A stretch of DNA of 64,000 nt from an uncultured Victivallales bacterium (GCA_944391115.1 CALXSJ010000003.1:62001-126000); one strand, 5' to 3'. Shown: positions 9,058-18,891, numbered from the stretch's first letter. The notes: a model not told the origin generated them from the letters alone. A program made the numbers and translations.

Positions 9058-10389
9058 ATGCGTTCCCGATCCCTTCTCTTCCTTGCGGCCTGTCTGGCTG
9101 TCCTGTTCTGGAGTTTTGCTCTGTCCGCTGCGGAAAAACCAGCTCAGCTGACACTGTCATGTGATCTTCCCGGACATCTTGCAAAAACGGGGCAGGAAGT
9201 AACCGTGAATCTTCATCTTTCGCAGGACGGCAGGGCGCTTGCAGATGCGCCGCTGCTCTGGCTGATCGAGGGACATGCAAGCGTCTTCGGCTACCGCCGC
9301 GGAAAAACGGATGCTTCCGGCAATCTGACCATCCGGACGAAACTCGACCGTCCCGGTTTCCTCCGCATCCTTGCGGTTTACAAAAGCGGAAAACCGGGAG
9401 AAAAAGAGATTCAGAAACGGATCGGAATTGCCGTAGACCCGGAAAAGATCGTGTCCGCCCGCCCGAAACCTGCCGATTTCGACGCCTACTGGGACGGCGA
9501 AATCGCCGCAATGAAGAAAATGCCGCTCCGGGCCGAGGTCTCCAGAGTGGAGGTCGCCAATCCAAACTACCGGGAGCGGGTCGACATGTATGATGTCAAA
9601 ATCAACACGCCGGGCGACCGGCCGTTTGTCTACGGTTATCTCTGCATTCCGAAGAATGCCGCGCCGAAATCGCTGCCGATCATGATGTCCTATCAGGGGG
9701 CGGGTTTCCGCAGTTCCGTGCAGACGCTCTTTCTTGCTTCCCTCGGACGCATGGTGCTGGACATCAATGCGCACGGGCTCCCCAACGGGAAAAGCCGCGA
9801 ATTCTACGCGGAGGCGGATCGGAAAAATTCCGACTACCGCTACCGGGGCAGCGACAGGCGCGATACCATTTATTTCCGTTCCATGATTCTGCGCGCTGTC
9901 CGCGCCCTGCAGTACATGAAGTCCCGTCCGGAGTGGGATGGACGCACGATTCTGGTTTCCGGCGGCAGTCAGGGCGGAGGGCAGGCGCTTGCTGTCGCCG
10001 GGCTAGATCCCGATGTCACCTTCTGTTTCGCCGGTGTTCCCGCGCTCGCGGATCACGGCGGCGTGCTGGCCGGACGCCAGAGCGGATGGCCGCAGATTCT
10101 CAAAACGGCCGAACGCGCCGGATTTCCGGCGAAACCGGAAGCGTGCGATTACGTCGATGCCGTCTTCTTCGCTTCCAGAATCAAACATGCCGAGTGTCTG
10201 CTGAGCGTCGGGTTCTTTGATTTCGTCTGTGCGCCGGACAGTGTGTATGCCGCCTACAACGCGATTCCGTCGAAAAACAAAAAAATCATTCATGATGTCA
10301 ATTCCGACCATACGATGCCGCTTGCCACTCATCTGGCAGGGCAGAAGGCCGGAACGGAACACATCCGGACCGCGGCTTCCGGAAGATGA
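9058..10389 (+). CDS. Secreted acetyl-xylan-esterase-like alpha/beta hydrolase
   Basis: A 443-residue protein with a signal peptide (1-24, ending FALSAAE). A beta-sandwich-like N-terminal region (about 25-125) precedes an AXE1-type hydrolase domain. The nucleophile is S304 in SGGSQGGGQA; an Asp in GFFDFVCAP and H418 in SDHTMP complete the expected triad. It probably removes acetyl or similar groups from polysaccharides outside the cytoplasm. The ATG at 9058 is preceded by GGAGG; an earlier in-frame ATG at 9004 lacks a binding site and would bury the signal peptide. It is a paralogue of the equally long protein at 28641-29972. It shares a LacI-type operator with the pseudopilin/GH16 unit and is probably co-regulated. 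Confidence 0.85.
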   Translation: MRSRSLLFLAACLAVLFWSFALSAAEKPAQLTLSCDLPGHLAKTGQEVTVNLHLSQDGRALADAPLLWLIEGHASVFGYRRGKTDASGNLTIRTKLDRPGFLRILAVYKSGKPGEKEIQKRIGIAVDPEKIVSARPKPADFDAYWDGEIAAMKKMPLRAEVSRVEVANPNYRERVDMYDVKINTPGDRPFVYGYLCIPKNAAPKSLPIMMSYQGAGFRSSVQTLFLASLGRMVLDINAHGLPNGKSREFYAEADRKNSDYRYRGSDRRDTIYFRSMILRAVRALQYMKSRPEWDGRTILVSGGSQGGGQALAVAGLDPDVTFCFAGVPALADHGGVLAGRQSGWPQILKTAERAGFPAKPEACDYVDAVFFASRIKHAECLLSVGFFDFVCAPDSVYAAYNAIPSKNKKIIHDVNSDHTMPLATHLAGQKAGTEHIRTAASGR

Positions 10390-10478
10390 CTCCGTCCGGA
10401 TGCCGTGACGTCTGCCGGGAAAGGGGAAGGACGGATATGCAGCCGGGCCTTCCCGCCTGCTTCCGGAGAGAGTTCCCC

Positions 10479-11825
10479 TTAGATTCCCTGCTCAAGCTGA
10501 CCGACAATGTCCTCCCGCAGCAGTTGAATGTGGGTTGCCATGAACTCTTCCGCATCGGACAATCCGTTGTCCTGCCAGAAACGGCGCGCCTCTTTTTCCC
10601 ATTCGTCCGCTTTCGGAAGCAGAGTCCGGAACGGTTCCACGCAGTTTTTCCGGAACATGCCGTCGTCCCGTCCGACAAAATCCGACACGCGCGTCAGGGT
10701 TCTCCGCGTGGCGCGGTGAATCAGAAATTCCTGCTGCAGCGCCTGATAGCGCACCGCAAGATTCAGCCAGCGCAGAACTTCTTTTTCCAGCGGGGACGCA
10801 GCGGGCAGCGTCGGAAGTTCCTCCGCGGCCTTCTGCAGCTCCGGCACCTGATTGCGCAGCATGATGTCTGAAAGCTCTTCCATGAAGGTGCGCCAGGGAT
10901 GGCTTTCCCAGCGCGCCGGATCGCCGCCCGCGACAAACGCCGGATACGCGCCGTGCCACGGCCCGTAAATATTCCAGAGACTTGCACCCCGCGTCCAGGT
11001 GGTGTGGATGACGCCGGTTCCGTGTTCCGCCGCCCATTTGTACCATCCGGTGACATTCCGGATGCGGCTTGACGGTTCGCTCTGCACCTGGAAACAGTGT
11101 TCCCACCATCCGATCATCGCGCCGGAGGCTCCCATGATCTCCCTGCCGCACTGCATCAGCTTTTCCGTGCTCTCATACGGCGGGATTCCGTTGTACTGCC
11201 AGTCCACCGGAATTGTGCCTTCCGGCAGCTGCGGAACCAGATCCAGACGTTTTTCATTCCAGAACATATCCGCCCAGATGAGCGGGCGGCACCCTTTTTC
11301 CAATGCATGGCGGCAGAGTTCGGACACATGTTCCTGATACAGTTTCATCGGATCATGTTTCCTGCATTTTCCGCAGGTCCCCAGATTCCAGGTTTCATCC
11401 GCTCCCAGATGCAGGAACCGGATGCCGGGATGCAGTTCGACGACCTCGTCAATCCACTGTTTCAGGCGGGGGAGCGCCTCCGGATGAAGGGGACAGATTT
11501 CGTTGCCGGATCCGTTTTCCCGCCAGTCGCGCCACTCTTCATGCTTCAGCAGCCATTCCAGGTGACCGATGACCTGAATCAGCGGAATGACCTCCAGTCC
11601 GAGATCCGCGCAGGTCCGCACCAGATCCTGCTGTTCTTCGAGCGTATATCCGCCGCGCCAGGTCCCCGGCCAGGTTTTCCACGGAATCCGGTCGTCATAT
11701 TCCAGAACCACGCCGTCATAGCCGCATTCCTTCCAGAAGTGCAGCAGTTCCCGCATTTTTTCCGGATTCGGGATTGCGCCTTTCAGATCCAGATGCAGCC
11801 AGTTGTTCTTCGGTCTGAGTTTCAT
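10479..11825 (-). CDS. Cytoplasmic GH20-like glycosidase
   Basis: A 448-residue TIM-barrel protein with no signal peptide. The motif HLGADETW (D143-E144) matches the Asp-Glu pair of GH20 hexosaminidases, where Asp orients the substrate acetamido group and Glu is the acid/base. The N-terminal GH20 beta domain is missing, as in single-domain intracellular members. The ATG at 11825 has GGAG nine bases upstream. Although the frame stays open for a further 456 codons, that stretch is antisense to the prenyl synthase gene and is rejected. It is divergent from that gene. The likely role is hydrolysis of imported beta-linked amino-sugar oligosaccharides; substrate not proven. Confidence 0.8.
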   Translation of the reverse strand: MKLRPKNNWLHLDLKGAIPNPEKMRELLHFWKECGYDGVVLEYDDRIPWKTWPGTWRGGYTLEEQQDLVRTCADLGLEVIPLIQVIGHLEWLLKHEEWRDWRENGSGNEICPLHPEALPRLKQWIDEVVELHPGIRFLHLGADETWNLGTCGKCRKHDPMKLYQEHVSELCRHALEKGCRPLIWADMFWNEKRLDLVPQLPEGTIPVDWQYNGIPPYESTEKLMQCGREIMGASGAMIGWWEHCFQVQSEPSSRIRNVTGWYKWAAEHGTGVIHTTWTRGASLWNIYGPWHGAYPAFVAGGDPARWESHPWRTFMEELSDIMLRNQVPELQKAAEELPTLPAASPLEKEVLRWLNLAVRYQALQQEFLIHRATRRTLTRVSDFVGRDDGMFRKNCVEPFRTLLPKADEWEKEARRFWQDNGLSDAEEFMATHIQLLREDIVGQLEQGI

Positions 11826-11988
11826 GTTGTTTTCTCCGTTGTTTTTTCTGTCAGTGTGTATTATAAATGCCTTTTCATGGCTGTCAACGTCCGGAAACGG
11901 AAAAACGGAAAAATCCGCGGAGATGTCCCCGCATCTTCTGTCTCGGAAAGAATCGGGAAAAAGATGGCTCTTCTTTGCGCGTCTCCGC

Positions 11989-12017
11989 TTGACATATCGC
12001 TCTTCCGCGTATAGACT
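11989..12017 (+). promoter_or_regulatory. Promoter of the polyprenyl synthase gene
   Basis: Perfect TTGACA (11989-11994), 17 bases, then TAGACT (12012-12017), 42 bases before the ATG at 12060. Confidence 0.65.
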
Positions 12018-12059
12018 ATCAGGCTGTTTTTCAATCCGCGAATCTGAAAGGAGGCAGGC

Positions 12060-13139
12060 ATGAGCAGCAACCTGAAAAAAGAACTTGAACAGATTTCCAG
12101 ACTGATTACGCAGACCATTGCGGAAGATACCTTCCCTTCCGGGATCTCGCCGGAATGCCTGGCCTCCGCCGTCCGCGCCTATCCGATCCACGGGGGAAAA
12201 CGCATCCGTCCCGCGCTTCTGCTGTGGTCCTGCGGTGCGCTCGGCGGATTTCCGGACAGCGCGGTTCATGCCGCCGCCGCGGTGGAAATCTATCACTCCT
12301 GGACTCTGGTTCATGACGACATCATCGACGAGGACGACATGCGCCGCGGGTTGAACACCTCGCATGTGGAACTTGCCGTTCACGCGAGGAAAGCCTACCA
12401 TAAAGAGCGCGCGGTCTGCGAAAAGTTCGGACGCGATTTCGCCATTCTCGCCGGCGACATGCAGCAGGCCTGGGCCGTCAGCATGCTGCTGCGTTCCGTG
12501 GAAAAAGGCGTTTCGCCCGAACTGGTCCTCCGGCTGGTTTCCGCCCTTTCCCTTGTCGTCAACCGCAGGCTGATCTCCGGCGAGGCGGCCGACGTCGAAT
12601 TCCCGATGCGTCCGCTGGAGGGAATTCGATCTGATGAGGTCATGAAAATGATCTCGGGGAAGACCGCCTGCCTGCTCCGTTTTTCCGCTCAGTGCGGCGG
12701 CGCGATCGCGCTGAATACCGCGGACTTTTCCCGGGAGCCGCTCGCCGCGCTCGGCGTATATGCGGAGAATCTCGGAATTGCCTTTCAGCTCCGGGACGAC
12801 TATCTCGGACTCTTCGGCGATGTCCGGAAGTTCGGCAAGCCGCTCGGTTCCGATTTTCAGGAGGGCAAGCCGACGTTTCTTTATCTGGAGGCGATGCACC
12901 GGCTTTCCGAAGCGGGCAAGAAACGTCTGCGGGAGCTGACCTTCCTGCCGGAATATCCGCCGGAAATCATCGAAGAACTCCGGGGAATGATGCATGACTG
13001 CGGCGCGGAGGATGCGCTGCTCCGGCAGACGGAGTCCTTCACGGAAAAGGCCGCCGGGGCGCTTGCGCTTCTGCCCCGGAACAAATATGCGGACCTGCTT
13101 GAAGCTCTGCTGGATTATCTGCTGGCCCGGACGGTCTGA
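12060..13139 (+). CDS. Polyprenyl (farnesyl/geranylgeranyl) diphosphate synthase
   Basis: A 359-residue isoprenyl synthase condensing isopentenyl diphosphate onto allylic diphosphates. It shows GGKRIRP, the first aspartate-rich motif DDIIDEDDMRR and the second motif LRDDYLGLFGD, followed by the GKPT-like segment EGKPTFLYLEA. The family is secure; chain length depends on residues before the first motif and is not decided here. AAAGGAGG precedes the ATG and a consensus promoter lies upstream. It is monocistronic with a double hairpin terminator downstream. The product would feed quinone, undecaprenyl or carotenoid synthesis. Confidence 0.92.
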   Translation: MSSNLKKELEQISRLITQTIAEDTFPSGISPECLASAVRAYPIHGGKRIRPALLLWSCGALGGFPDSAVHAAAAVEIYHSWTLVHDDIIDEDDMRRGLNTSHVELAVHARKAYHKERAVCEKFGRDFAILAGDMQQAWAVSMLLRSVEKGVSPELVLRLVSALSLVVNRRLISGEAADVEFPMRPLEGIRSDEVMKMISGKTACLLRFSAQCGGAIALNTADFSREPLAALGVYAENLGIAFQLRDDYLGLFGDVRKFGKPLGSDFQEGKPTFLYLEAMHRLSEAGKKRLRELTFLPEYPPEIIEELRGMMHDCGAEDALLRQTESFTEKAAGALALLPRNKYADLLEALLDYLLARTV

Positions 13140-13149
13140 GCTTCCGCCG

Positions 13150-13205
13150 CTGCCGGGCGCGCCTGCAAGCGCCCGGCAGGTTGTCCGAAACATTGCGGAC
13201 TTTTT
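13150..13205 (+). terminator. Tandem hairpin terminator after the polyprenyl synthase gene
   Basis: An 11-base-pair stem (CTGCCGGGCGC at 13150-13160 with GCGCCCGGCAG at 13169-13179) is followed by a second hairpin GTCCG/CGGAC (13183-13200) and TTTTT at 13201-13205. Confidence 0.8.
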
Positions 13206-13210
13206 CCCGG

Positions 13211-15271
13211 TTACTGCAGTTCAAAAATCCCCGCGGCAAGAGCCGGGAGCGTGCATTCGCATTTTCCCCCGGAGAAATTCAGGACGGGGCCGGAGTAACC
13301 GAACTCCTTCAGCGGCACGGCTTTTGTAAATGCGGGGTCCGGGAGGACGAGATTGGCTTTCTCCTCCCGCCGCTGGTCGTTGGCCAGGAAGAGATAGGTT
13401 TTCCCGTCCGCGCGCTTCAGGGAGGCGTGAACGGCGGGCTGTTTCTCCGGATCGGAGACGACTCCCGGCAGATTCGGTTCCACCAGAATCTTTTCGAGGC
13501 TCCGGACATCCGAAAGAAAGGTCTTCAGCATGGAGACGATTTCTGGACGTTTTGCGGCATGATAGGCGGACGGCTTCTTTTTTGTCCGTTCGTCCCAGGA
13601 GTAGATTCCCAGTCCGTTTGCGCCGTTTGCAATTGCGATGATTCCCATGCAGCGGAGCTCCTGAAGATTCGGAATCTTCGGTTCGTAGCATCCGAGGATG
13701 GTCCAGACGGGTTTCAGGCCGAAGCTCGCCTTGGAGGCGTCGCGCGTCAGGGCCGCGACGGAACGGAGCGACACATTCGGGACCGGATAGGGATCGCACC
13801 CGACAATGTCGCAGGTCGGCGCGGTGTTTTTCATGTGCATTTCACGGCACTGGACCGTCATGACCGGGAATTCCCCGCCCGCGCCGCGGATGAAATTGTA
13901 GTTGTCGCGCAGTCCCTCCCAGTCCCGCCACGGTTCGTCCGCGCCGTACCAGAAGAGCATTTTCGGCAGCTTCCGGTAAATTCCGACGTATTCCGAAACA
14001 TTCGGATCAAAGACGTTGACATTGAAATGCAGATAGAGATTGTTCGCAATGGCCGCCTTGTTCCATTTCTGGCGCATGGCGATATCCCGGGAGGGAATTC
14101 CGAAGAACGCCGTGTCATGATCCCTTGCTCCGGCGGTGGTGAAACCGAGTTCCGCCACCTGTTTCAGATCTTCGGCGAAAACGCCGTACAGGAGGACGGG
14201 AAAAATTTTCATCCCCCGGTAGCTGATGGATTTGTCGGGATTGATCCTGACGCTTCCGTTCCGGGGAAGTGGCGTATTGTTGTAGCGTTCCATGGCGTTG
14301 TAGACTTCCTTTCCTCCGGCGTAAACCTTGAGGTAGAGCGGACGCGTGGCGGACCAGGTGCGCGGCATGGGAATTTCCATGTGCAGAACTTCGGCGGGTG
14401 AGGAAAAGGTTTTGGTATGAACCTCTTTCGTCCCTTCCAGAATCGCCATGACTTCAAGCGGGAAGGGGAGCGACGGGTCGATCTTGTCAAGAGTCAGCAC
14501 CATTTTATTCTGCCAAGGGAGCTGGTTCAGATAATGTTTCATGAGAGGCACCTTGCCCGGATGATGAACGCCCGCCCGGATCCGCAGACCGGCGACCTTT
14601 GCGTTTCTGATCCCGTGGAACGCCCGCAGGCGGCCTCCCGTTTTCAGCGTCAGATACTGCGGACCGTCCCGGAGAAGTTCGCATTCGCGATCGATTCCGC
14701 CGTTGATCCAGCTCCGGAGCATTTTCCCGTTTTCATCATAAACCACAGCGACGTGATTCCATTTCCCCTGCCTGAGAGGGAGCATGCCGTGAAATGAAAC
14801 GCTTGTGGGATAATAGTTGAGCCGTTTCTTTTTCATTTCCGGCTCGACATAGATTTCCTGCGTCGGAAAATTGATCCAGTTGGCCGTGAGGCAGTTGTTC
14901 CGGAAGGCGATGCTTCCCAGCCCGCCGCAGAGGAAAAATTCTCCATTCAGGGCGGAATCCGGCTTGACCCACGCTTCGAGTGTCATGCCTTTTCCCTTCA
15001 GAACGTTTCCGCTGCCGCGGTAGATCAGGGAAAGGCTTCCTTTGCCGCTGCCGTCGAAGGCGAGCACTTCGCCCATCTCCGGATCGCGTTCCGCCTTCGC
15101 TCCGGAAACCGACGCCCTGGCGCCGGAAACGAGATCCGTCATTGCGCCGTCTTTGACGGTCAGGAGGACGGGAGTGTCCCCCCTGCCGGATTTGAGCCAT
15201 TCCGCAGGCGTCTGCACGCACAGGGCGGATGCCGCCGCCATCAGAAGGGAAACTGCTGCTGTGATCTTCAT
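13211..15271 (-). CDS. Secreted LamG-like plus TIM-barrel protein, probable novel glycosidase
   Basis: A 686-residue exported protein (signal peptide about 1-19). Residues about 75-240 form a concanavalin A/LamG-like domain, with the typical LEAWVKPD and WNHVAVVYDENG segments. Residues about 340-600 look like a TIM barrel: GFTTAGARDHD, then FWYGADEPW with a candidate acidic pair D445-E446, then GCDPYP and SWDE. A short beta domain closes the protein. I cannot place it in a named GH family. It is the last gene of a three-gene unit; its ATG begins two bases after the upstream gene's stop codon. AAGGAG precedes it. Confidence 0.75.
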   Translation of the reverse strand: MKITAAVSLLMAAASALCVQTPAEWLKSGRGDTPVLLTVKDGAMTDLVSGARASVSGAKAERDPEMGEVLAFDGSGKGSLSLIYRGSGNVLKGKGMTLEAWVKPDSALNGEFFLCGGLGSIAFRNNCLTANWINFPTQEIYVEPEMKKKRLNYYPTSVSFHGMLPLRQGKWNHVAVVYDENGKMLRSWINGGIDRECELLRDGPQYLTLKTGGRLRAFHGIRNAKVAGLRIRAGVHHPGKVPLMKHYLNQLPWQNKMVLTLDKIDPSLPFPLEVMAILEGTKEVHTKTFSSPAEVLHMEIPMPRTWSATRPLYLKVYAGGKEVYNAMERYNNTPLPRNGSVRINPDKSISYRGMKIFPVLLYGVFAEDLKQVAELGFTTAGARDHDTAFFGIPSRDIAMRQKWNKAAIANNLYLHFNVNVFDPNVSEYVGIYRKLPKMLFWYGADEPWRDWEGLRDNYNFIRGAGGEFPVMTVQCREMHMKNTAPTCDIVGCDPYPVPNVSLRSVAALTRDASKASFGLKPVWTILGCYEPKIPNLQELRCMGIIAIANGANGLGIYSWDERTKKKPSAYHAAKRPEIVSMLKTFLSDVRSLEKILVEPNLPGVVSDPEKQPAVHASLKRADGKTYLFLANDQRREEKANLVLPDPAFTKAVPLKEFGYSGPVLNFSGGKCECTLPALAAGIFELQ

Positions 15272-15272
15272 G

Positions 15273-16976
15273 TCATTCTCCTTGTTCAGAGCTGGATTTT
15301 CCGGAATTTCCGGTGAATTTGTTCATCAGGTGGCTTCCCCGCAGCTCCTCTGCGAGGAAATCCGTTTCCATCAGATCGGGGAGGGTGGTCTCTGCAAATG
15401 CTTCCGGCGTCATCTTTCCGGAGCGGTATGCGGCAATGGCCTCGTCCAGTTTCCGGAATGCCGGGGCGAGAAGGGTGCGCGCGAAATCCCGGTCGCCCAT
15501 GTCCGGATCGTTCCAGAATTCGAGGAGACGCCCTTTGTCCCGGTTGTATTTCGCAATGCCGTGTTCGGCGATTTTCTCCCGGATTTTCCGTTTCAGGACG
15601 GGATCGGGCTCCTCCCAGACGAGTTTCCCCATTCTCCCGAGTTCATGGACGCGCCCGCCCCAGGTGATTCCGCCGGCAGGCGTCCAGCGGATGACGCCGA
15701 AACGCCAGGAGGAGTTCGTGTCGAACGGAAGGACGTCGTAGAAGAAGATCCAGGGCAGGAATACGTAAGTGCCCATCTTTCCGTCCCGGCAGAGCGTTTC
15801 CGATTTCATGAATTTCCGGATGTCGCGGTAGTGACGGGAAAACGAACCTTTTTCATAGCAGTCGATCCGGTTGTCCGGCAGGCTGATGATGAACTGATAA
15901 TAGTCTTCCCGTTCCATGCCCGGAGAAAGAAAAATCTCCAGAGAGCCCGCGCCGGTGTTCAGACTGCGGTATTTTTCCAGATCGCTCTCCCCGGAAACAA
16001 GGAAAAGATGAACTCCCTCACTGTCGTAGCGTAGATGGAAACGCGTGTTTTTCAGATAGAAGTCCAGATTCTTCTTTTTTCCTGTCAGACGTTCCGCCGT
16101 GGCGTCCGCGGCAAGCGTCGCCTCCGCCGCCTGATCGTAGGGAATGAAATTTCCGCTTCCGCCAAGTGTCCACGCGTCGCTCAGAATCCATCCGCCGGCT
16201 CCGGGCGGGGCGGGCTCCTGCGCCTTCACCGTGCAGCTGTTGCGCCGGAAGGGGGTTTCAAGCTTGCGCGCTTCCGCAAGAGCCTCTTCCGCCGCATCCG
16301 CATGGTTCAGAAGGAGCAGCGCGGAGGCGGCCCGCTGAAGCAGTGCGTGCCGGACCTCGGGAGAAAGCCGGGAGAATTCCGGCAGTGCGCCGATGGTCTT
16401 TTGAGCGTTTCCGGAGGGGGCGGCGGCAAGTTCGCGGATGATCCGCAGTTCCAGCGCGTTTTCCTCCGGCAGGGATTTTGCCTTTGCGATGCTTGCAAAT
16501 GCCTGATGACTGCCGGTCTTTGCCGCCGTCCAGATCAGCTGGGGAAAGAATTCCGCGCGCTGTTTTGCCGTCAGGTGATCCGCCTGGTCCAGCAGGGAGA
16601 GTCCGATTTTCAGGGAGACCGGATAGCGGTGTTCCCGGGAACTGCGGCGGAAAGCGTCCAGACGGATTGCGTTTTCCTGTCTGCGGTTGTTGGACGGCAG
16701 GTGTGCCGCCAGTTCCAGCGCCTGCGCCGCCAGTTCATAATCCTTTGCAATCGTGGCGTTTGACGCCATATGAAGCGCGATCCGGTAATGGTGCCCGGCA
16801 TCCAGCGTTTTGTCTTCGAGGGCGCGGCGGCACTCCGCGATGGCGTCCGGGCGGTTCCGGTTCCGTTCATGCTTCTGGATTTCCGCCAGATAATCCGTTT
16901 TTCCCGCCTGTGCGGACAGCGCGCCGGCGCAGCCTGCGGCGAGAAAAAGAAGTTTCAGAATCCCATGGTGCTTCAT
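15273..16976 (-). CDS. Secreted helical-repeat plus CBM9-like protein
   Basis: A 567-residue exported protein (signal peptide 1-24). Residues about 28-250 are alpha-helical and TPR-like, with repeated AAEEALAEAR-type helices. Residues about 265-475 resemble a carbohydrate-binding family 9/DOMON beta-sandwich (ATLAADATAE, SLEIFLSPGMEREDYYQF, SSWRFGVIRWTPAGG). A helical tail follows. No catalytic residues are evident, so a binding or scaffolding role is inferred. One base separates its stop codon from the next ATG, and the same is true of the gene upstream, so the three secreted proteins are translated as a coupled set. Confidence 0.7.
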   Translation of the reverse strand: MKHHGILKLLFLAAGCAGALSAQAGKTDYLAEIQKHERNRNRPDAIAECRRALEDKTLDAGHHYRIALHMASNATIAKDYELAAQALELAAHLPSNNRRQENAIRLDAFRRSSREHRYPVSLKIGLSLLDQADHLTAKQRAEFFPQLIWTAAKTGSHQAFASIAKAKSLPEENALELRIIRELAAAPSGNAQKTIGALPEFSRLSPEVRHALLQRAASALLLLNHADAAEEALAEARKLETPFRRNSCTVKAQEPAPPGAGGWILSDAWTLGGSGNFIPYDQAAEATLAADATAERLTGKKKNLDFYLKNTRFHLRYDSEGVHLFLVSGESDLEKYRSLNTGAGSLEIFLSPGMEREDYYQFIISLPDNRIDCYEKGSFSRHYRDIRKFMKSETLCRDGKMGTYVFLPWIFFYDVLPFDTNSSWRFGVIRWTPAGGITWGGRVHELGRMGKLVWEEPDPVLKRKIREKIAEHGIAKYNRDKGRLLEFWNDPDMGDRDFARTLLAPAFRKLDEAIAAYRSGKMTPEAFAETTLPDLMETDFLAEELRGSHLMNKFTGNSGKSSSEQGE

Positions 16977-16977
16977 C

Positions 16978-18891
16978 TCAGCGCTCCTTGTTGCGGGATA
17001 CGCCGGAGATGGCGTCCCGGAGTTTCAGAATCTGTTCGATCATCTCCATTCTCAGCGTGTCCAGATTGACGCGGTCGGCCTGCGCGAGAGCCAGAAAGCG
17101 GAGCGCCTTCTTTCCCGCGTAGTATGCGTCGGTGTTCTTCCGCGCGATCGCCTCCTCCGCGAGAAGGCGGAGTTTTGTCGCATAGCGGATGTCGTCGATT
17201 CCCGCGCGGAATCCTTCGTAATGCAGCGTGTCTAGAACGCCGTCCGCGGCGGGATAGACGAATGCGAACGTGCGGAAGATGCTGCCGGTGTCGCGCCAGA
17301 CGTTTCCCGTTCCGTTTTCGAGGAAATGATAGTTGCAGCTTCCGTCATAGTCCGCCTTGTAAAGCGCCATGCCGTGGCTTCTGCGGATGTAGTCGGGATT
17401 TTCGGGCCCCGTGTGCGGATTGGCGTAATTGGTGATCCGGTTTCCCATGGCGTGCCAGATCCGGGCGCTTTCCGGGGAGAGGGTTCCGGCGTAATTGGCG
17501 AAATCCTCGTTGTATGCGCCGTACTGGAGGTGGCGGTCTTTGGCCGTGGAGAGGATTTTCATGCCTCTGTCATGGATTTTCCGCCAGAAGGGGCGCTGCC
17601 CCACCAGCAGTTTCATGCCGGGTTCGTCCCAGCCGATGGAATATACCTCCGTCTCTTTTCCCATGACGGAGCGGATGGCCGCCAGATCCCGGTCCACATC
17701 CCGGAAGAATTTCTCCTCGTATCCCGCGGGACGCTGCTCCGGCTTCCGGAACACAAGATACCAGTCGCAGTTGCCGACGCCGCCGAAGACCGCGTCGGTC
17801 GCAAGCCCGCAGTCCCGCATCCATTCCAGATTGTTCCGGAACAGTTTTTCCGCTTCGGCATCCGGAAGATCGCCGCGGTTTCTCCTGTCCACGAGCGGAT
17901 AGAGAAGGTTGTGATCCCGCATGTTCCGGTACATCGCCTTCCTGCGTTTTTCCACGAGCTTGAAATCCCCGTCTGCCATGCGGAGTCCCTCGCTGAGCGG
18001 CGGCATGTAGATGGAGGTGTAAAACTTCTTTTCGAGGTCATACCAGGTCCGCGGATCGGGCAGCTTGAACGGGAGAACCCGCAGCGCGACCTGCAGGGTG
18101 CCGAGCTCCTTGCCCGCGGCATGGATTTTCAGCGTTCCCGCATAATGTCCGGGCGCAGTTCCGTCCGGCAGGCGGACCGTCAGGAAAAACTTCTTGTTCT
18201 CTTCGGGATCCAGCGAGAAGGCCGCAAGTTTTCCGGCGTCCCGGACCGGCGCCTTCACATAGTTGAACCGGCCGTACCGGATGCTTTCCGGATAGCTGAT
18301 CCACTGCCAGGAGTCGCCGACGCGCAGATAGTTGTGTTTCTTTTCATGATCCACGCGGATCAGATTTTCATCGTGAAGCAGCAGTTCCGGAACCAGTTCC
18401 TGCTGAAGCGGATCGGCAAAATAACTGCACCATGCCGTGCCGTCCTGATACCAGTATTTCACGATCCGCAGATCCAGCGCCGATGCGGGAATCGAGCTGG
18501 ACTTTCCGCGCAGGGGCGAGACGGAAATCCTGACGCCGGATTCCCTGCGGAACGGCAGAAGCAGAAATGCGGCGTGTCCGATTTCATTCGGAGTCATGAC
18601 AATGGAAAGCTTATCCTCATATCTGCCGTCCGGCGGAAGTTCGTCGGGGAGATGCCGGCAGCCCGACAGGGGCGGGACAATGGCGCAGGCGAAAGCCCGG
18701 TTTTTCCATTCGCTGGTGTTTTTGAGCTTCCGCAGAAATGCCTTGCGCGTCTCTCTCCGCTTTTCCAGACTGTTCCGCGGAAGTGTTTTTGCCGGATCCC
18801 GTCCTGCTGTCCGGTTCCCTGGTGAGGCGGCGCACGCCTGAAGAAGGCAGAGGATTCCCGCCAGCGCCCATGCTGTCAGATGTAGTTTCAC
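16978..18891 (-). CDS. Exported DUF4091/GH123-like protein
   Basis: A 637-residue protein with a hydrophobic N-terminus ending LLQAC, either a signal peptide or a non-canonical lipobox (Cys20). An N-terminal beta-sandwich (about 65-275) is followed by a TIM-barrel-like region containing SIGWDEPG (D422-E423), the position of the acid pair in GH123 beta-N-acetylgalactosaminidases. The C-terminal DTLHYEGFRAGIDDIRYATKL matches the DUF4091 end. Members act on amino-sugar-containing glycans or remain uncharacterised. It is the first enzyme of the unit, 33 bases after the pseudopilin gene. Family placement is by motif only. Confidence 0.72.
   Translation of the reverse strand: MKLHLTAWALAGILCLLQACAASPGNRTAGRDPAKTLPRNSLEKRRETRKAFLRKLKNTSEWKNRAFACAIVPPLSGCRHLPDELPPDGRYEDKLSIVMTPNEIGHAAFLLLPFRRESGVRISVSPLRGKSSSIPASALDLRIVKYWYQDGTAWCSYFADPLQQELVPELLLHDENLIRVDHEKKHNYLRVGDSWQWISYPESIRYGRFNYVKAPVRDAGKLAAFSLDPEENKKFFLTVRLPDGTAPGHYAGTLKIHAAGKELGTLQVALRVLPFKLPDPRTWYDLEKKFYTSIYMPPLSEGLRMADGDFKLVEKRRKAMYRNMRDHNLLYPLVDRRNRGDLPDAEAEKLFRNNLEWMRDCGLATDAVFGGVGNCDWYLVFRKPEQRPAGYEEKFFRDVDRDLAAIRSVMGKETEVYSIGWDEPGMKLLVGQRPFWRKIHDRGMKILSTAKDRHLQYGAYNEDFANYAGTLSPESARIWHAMGNRITNYANPHTGPENPDYIRRSHGMALYKADYDGSCNYHFLENGTGNVWRDTGSIFRTFAFVYPAADGVLDTLHYEGFRAGIDDIRYATKLRLLAEEAIARKNTDAYYAGKKALRFLALAQADRVNLDTLRMEMIEQILKLRDAISGVSRNKER

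Noticed and set aside
11826-13193. Long open frame continuing upstream of the GH20-like gene on the minus strand
   Set aside because: It is antisense to the polyprenyl synthase gene, whose motifs, ribosome binding site, promoter and terminator are all convincing. High GC content opens the opposite frame.
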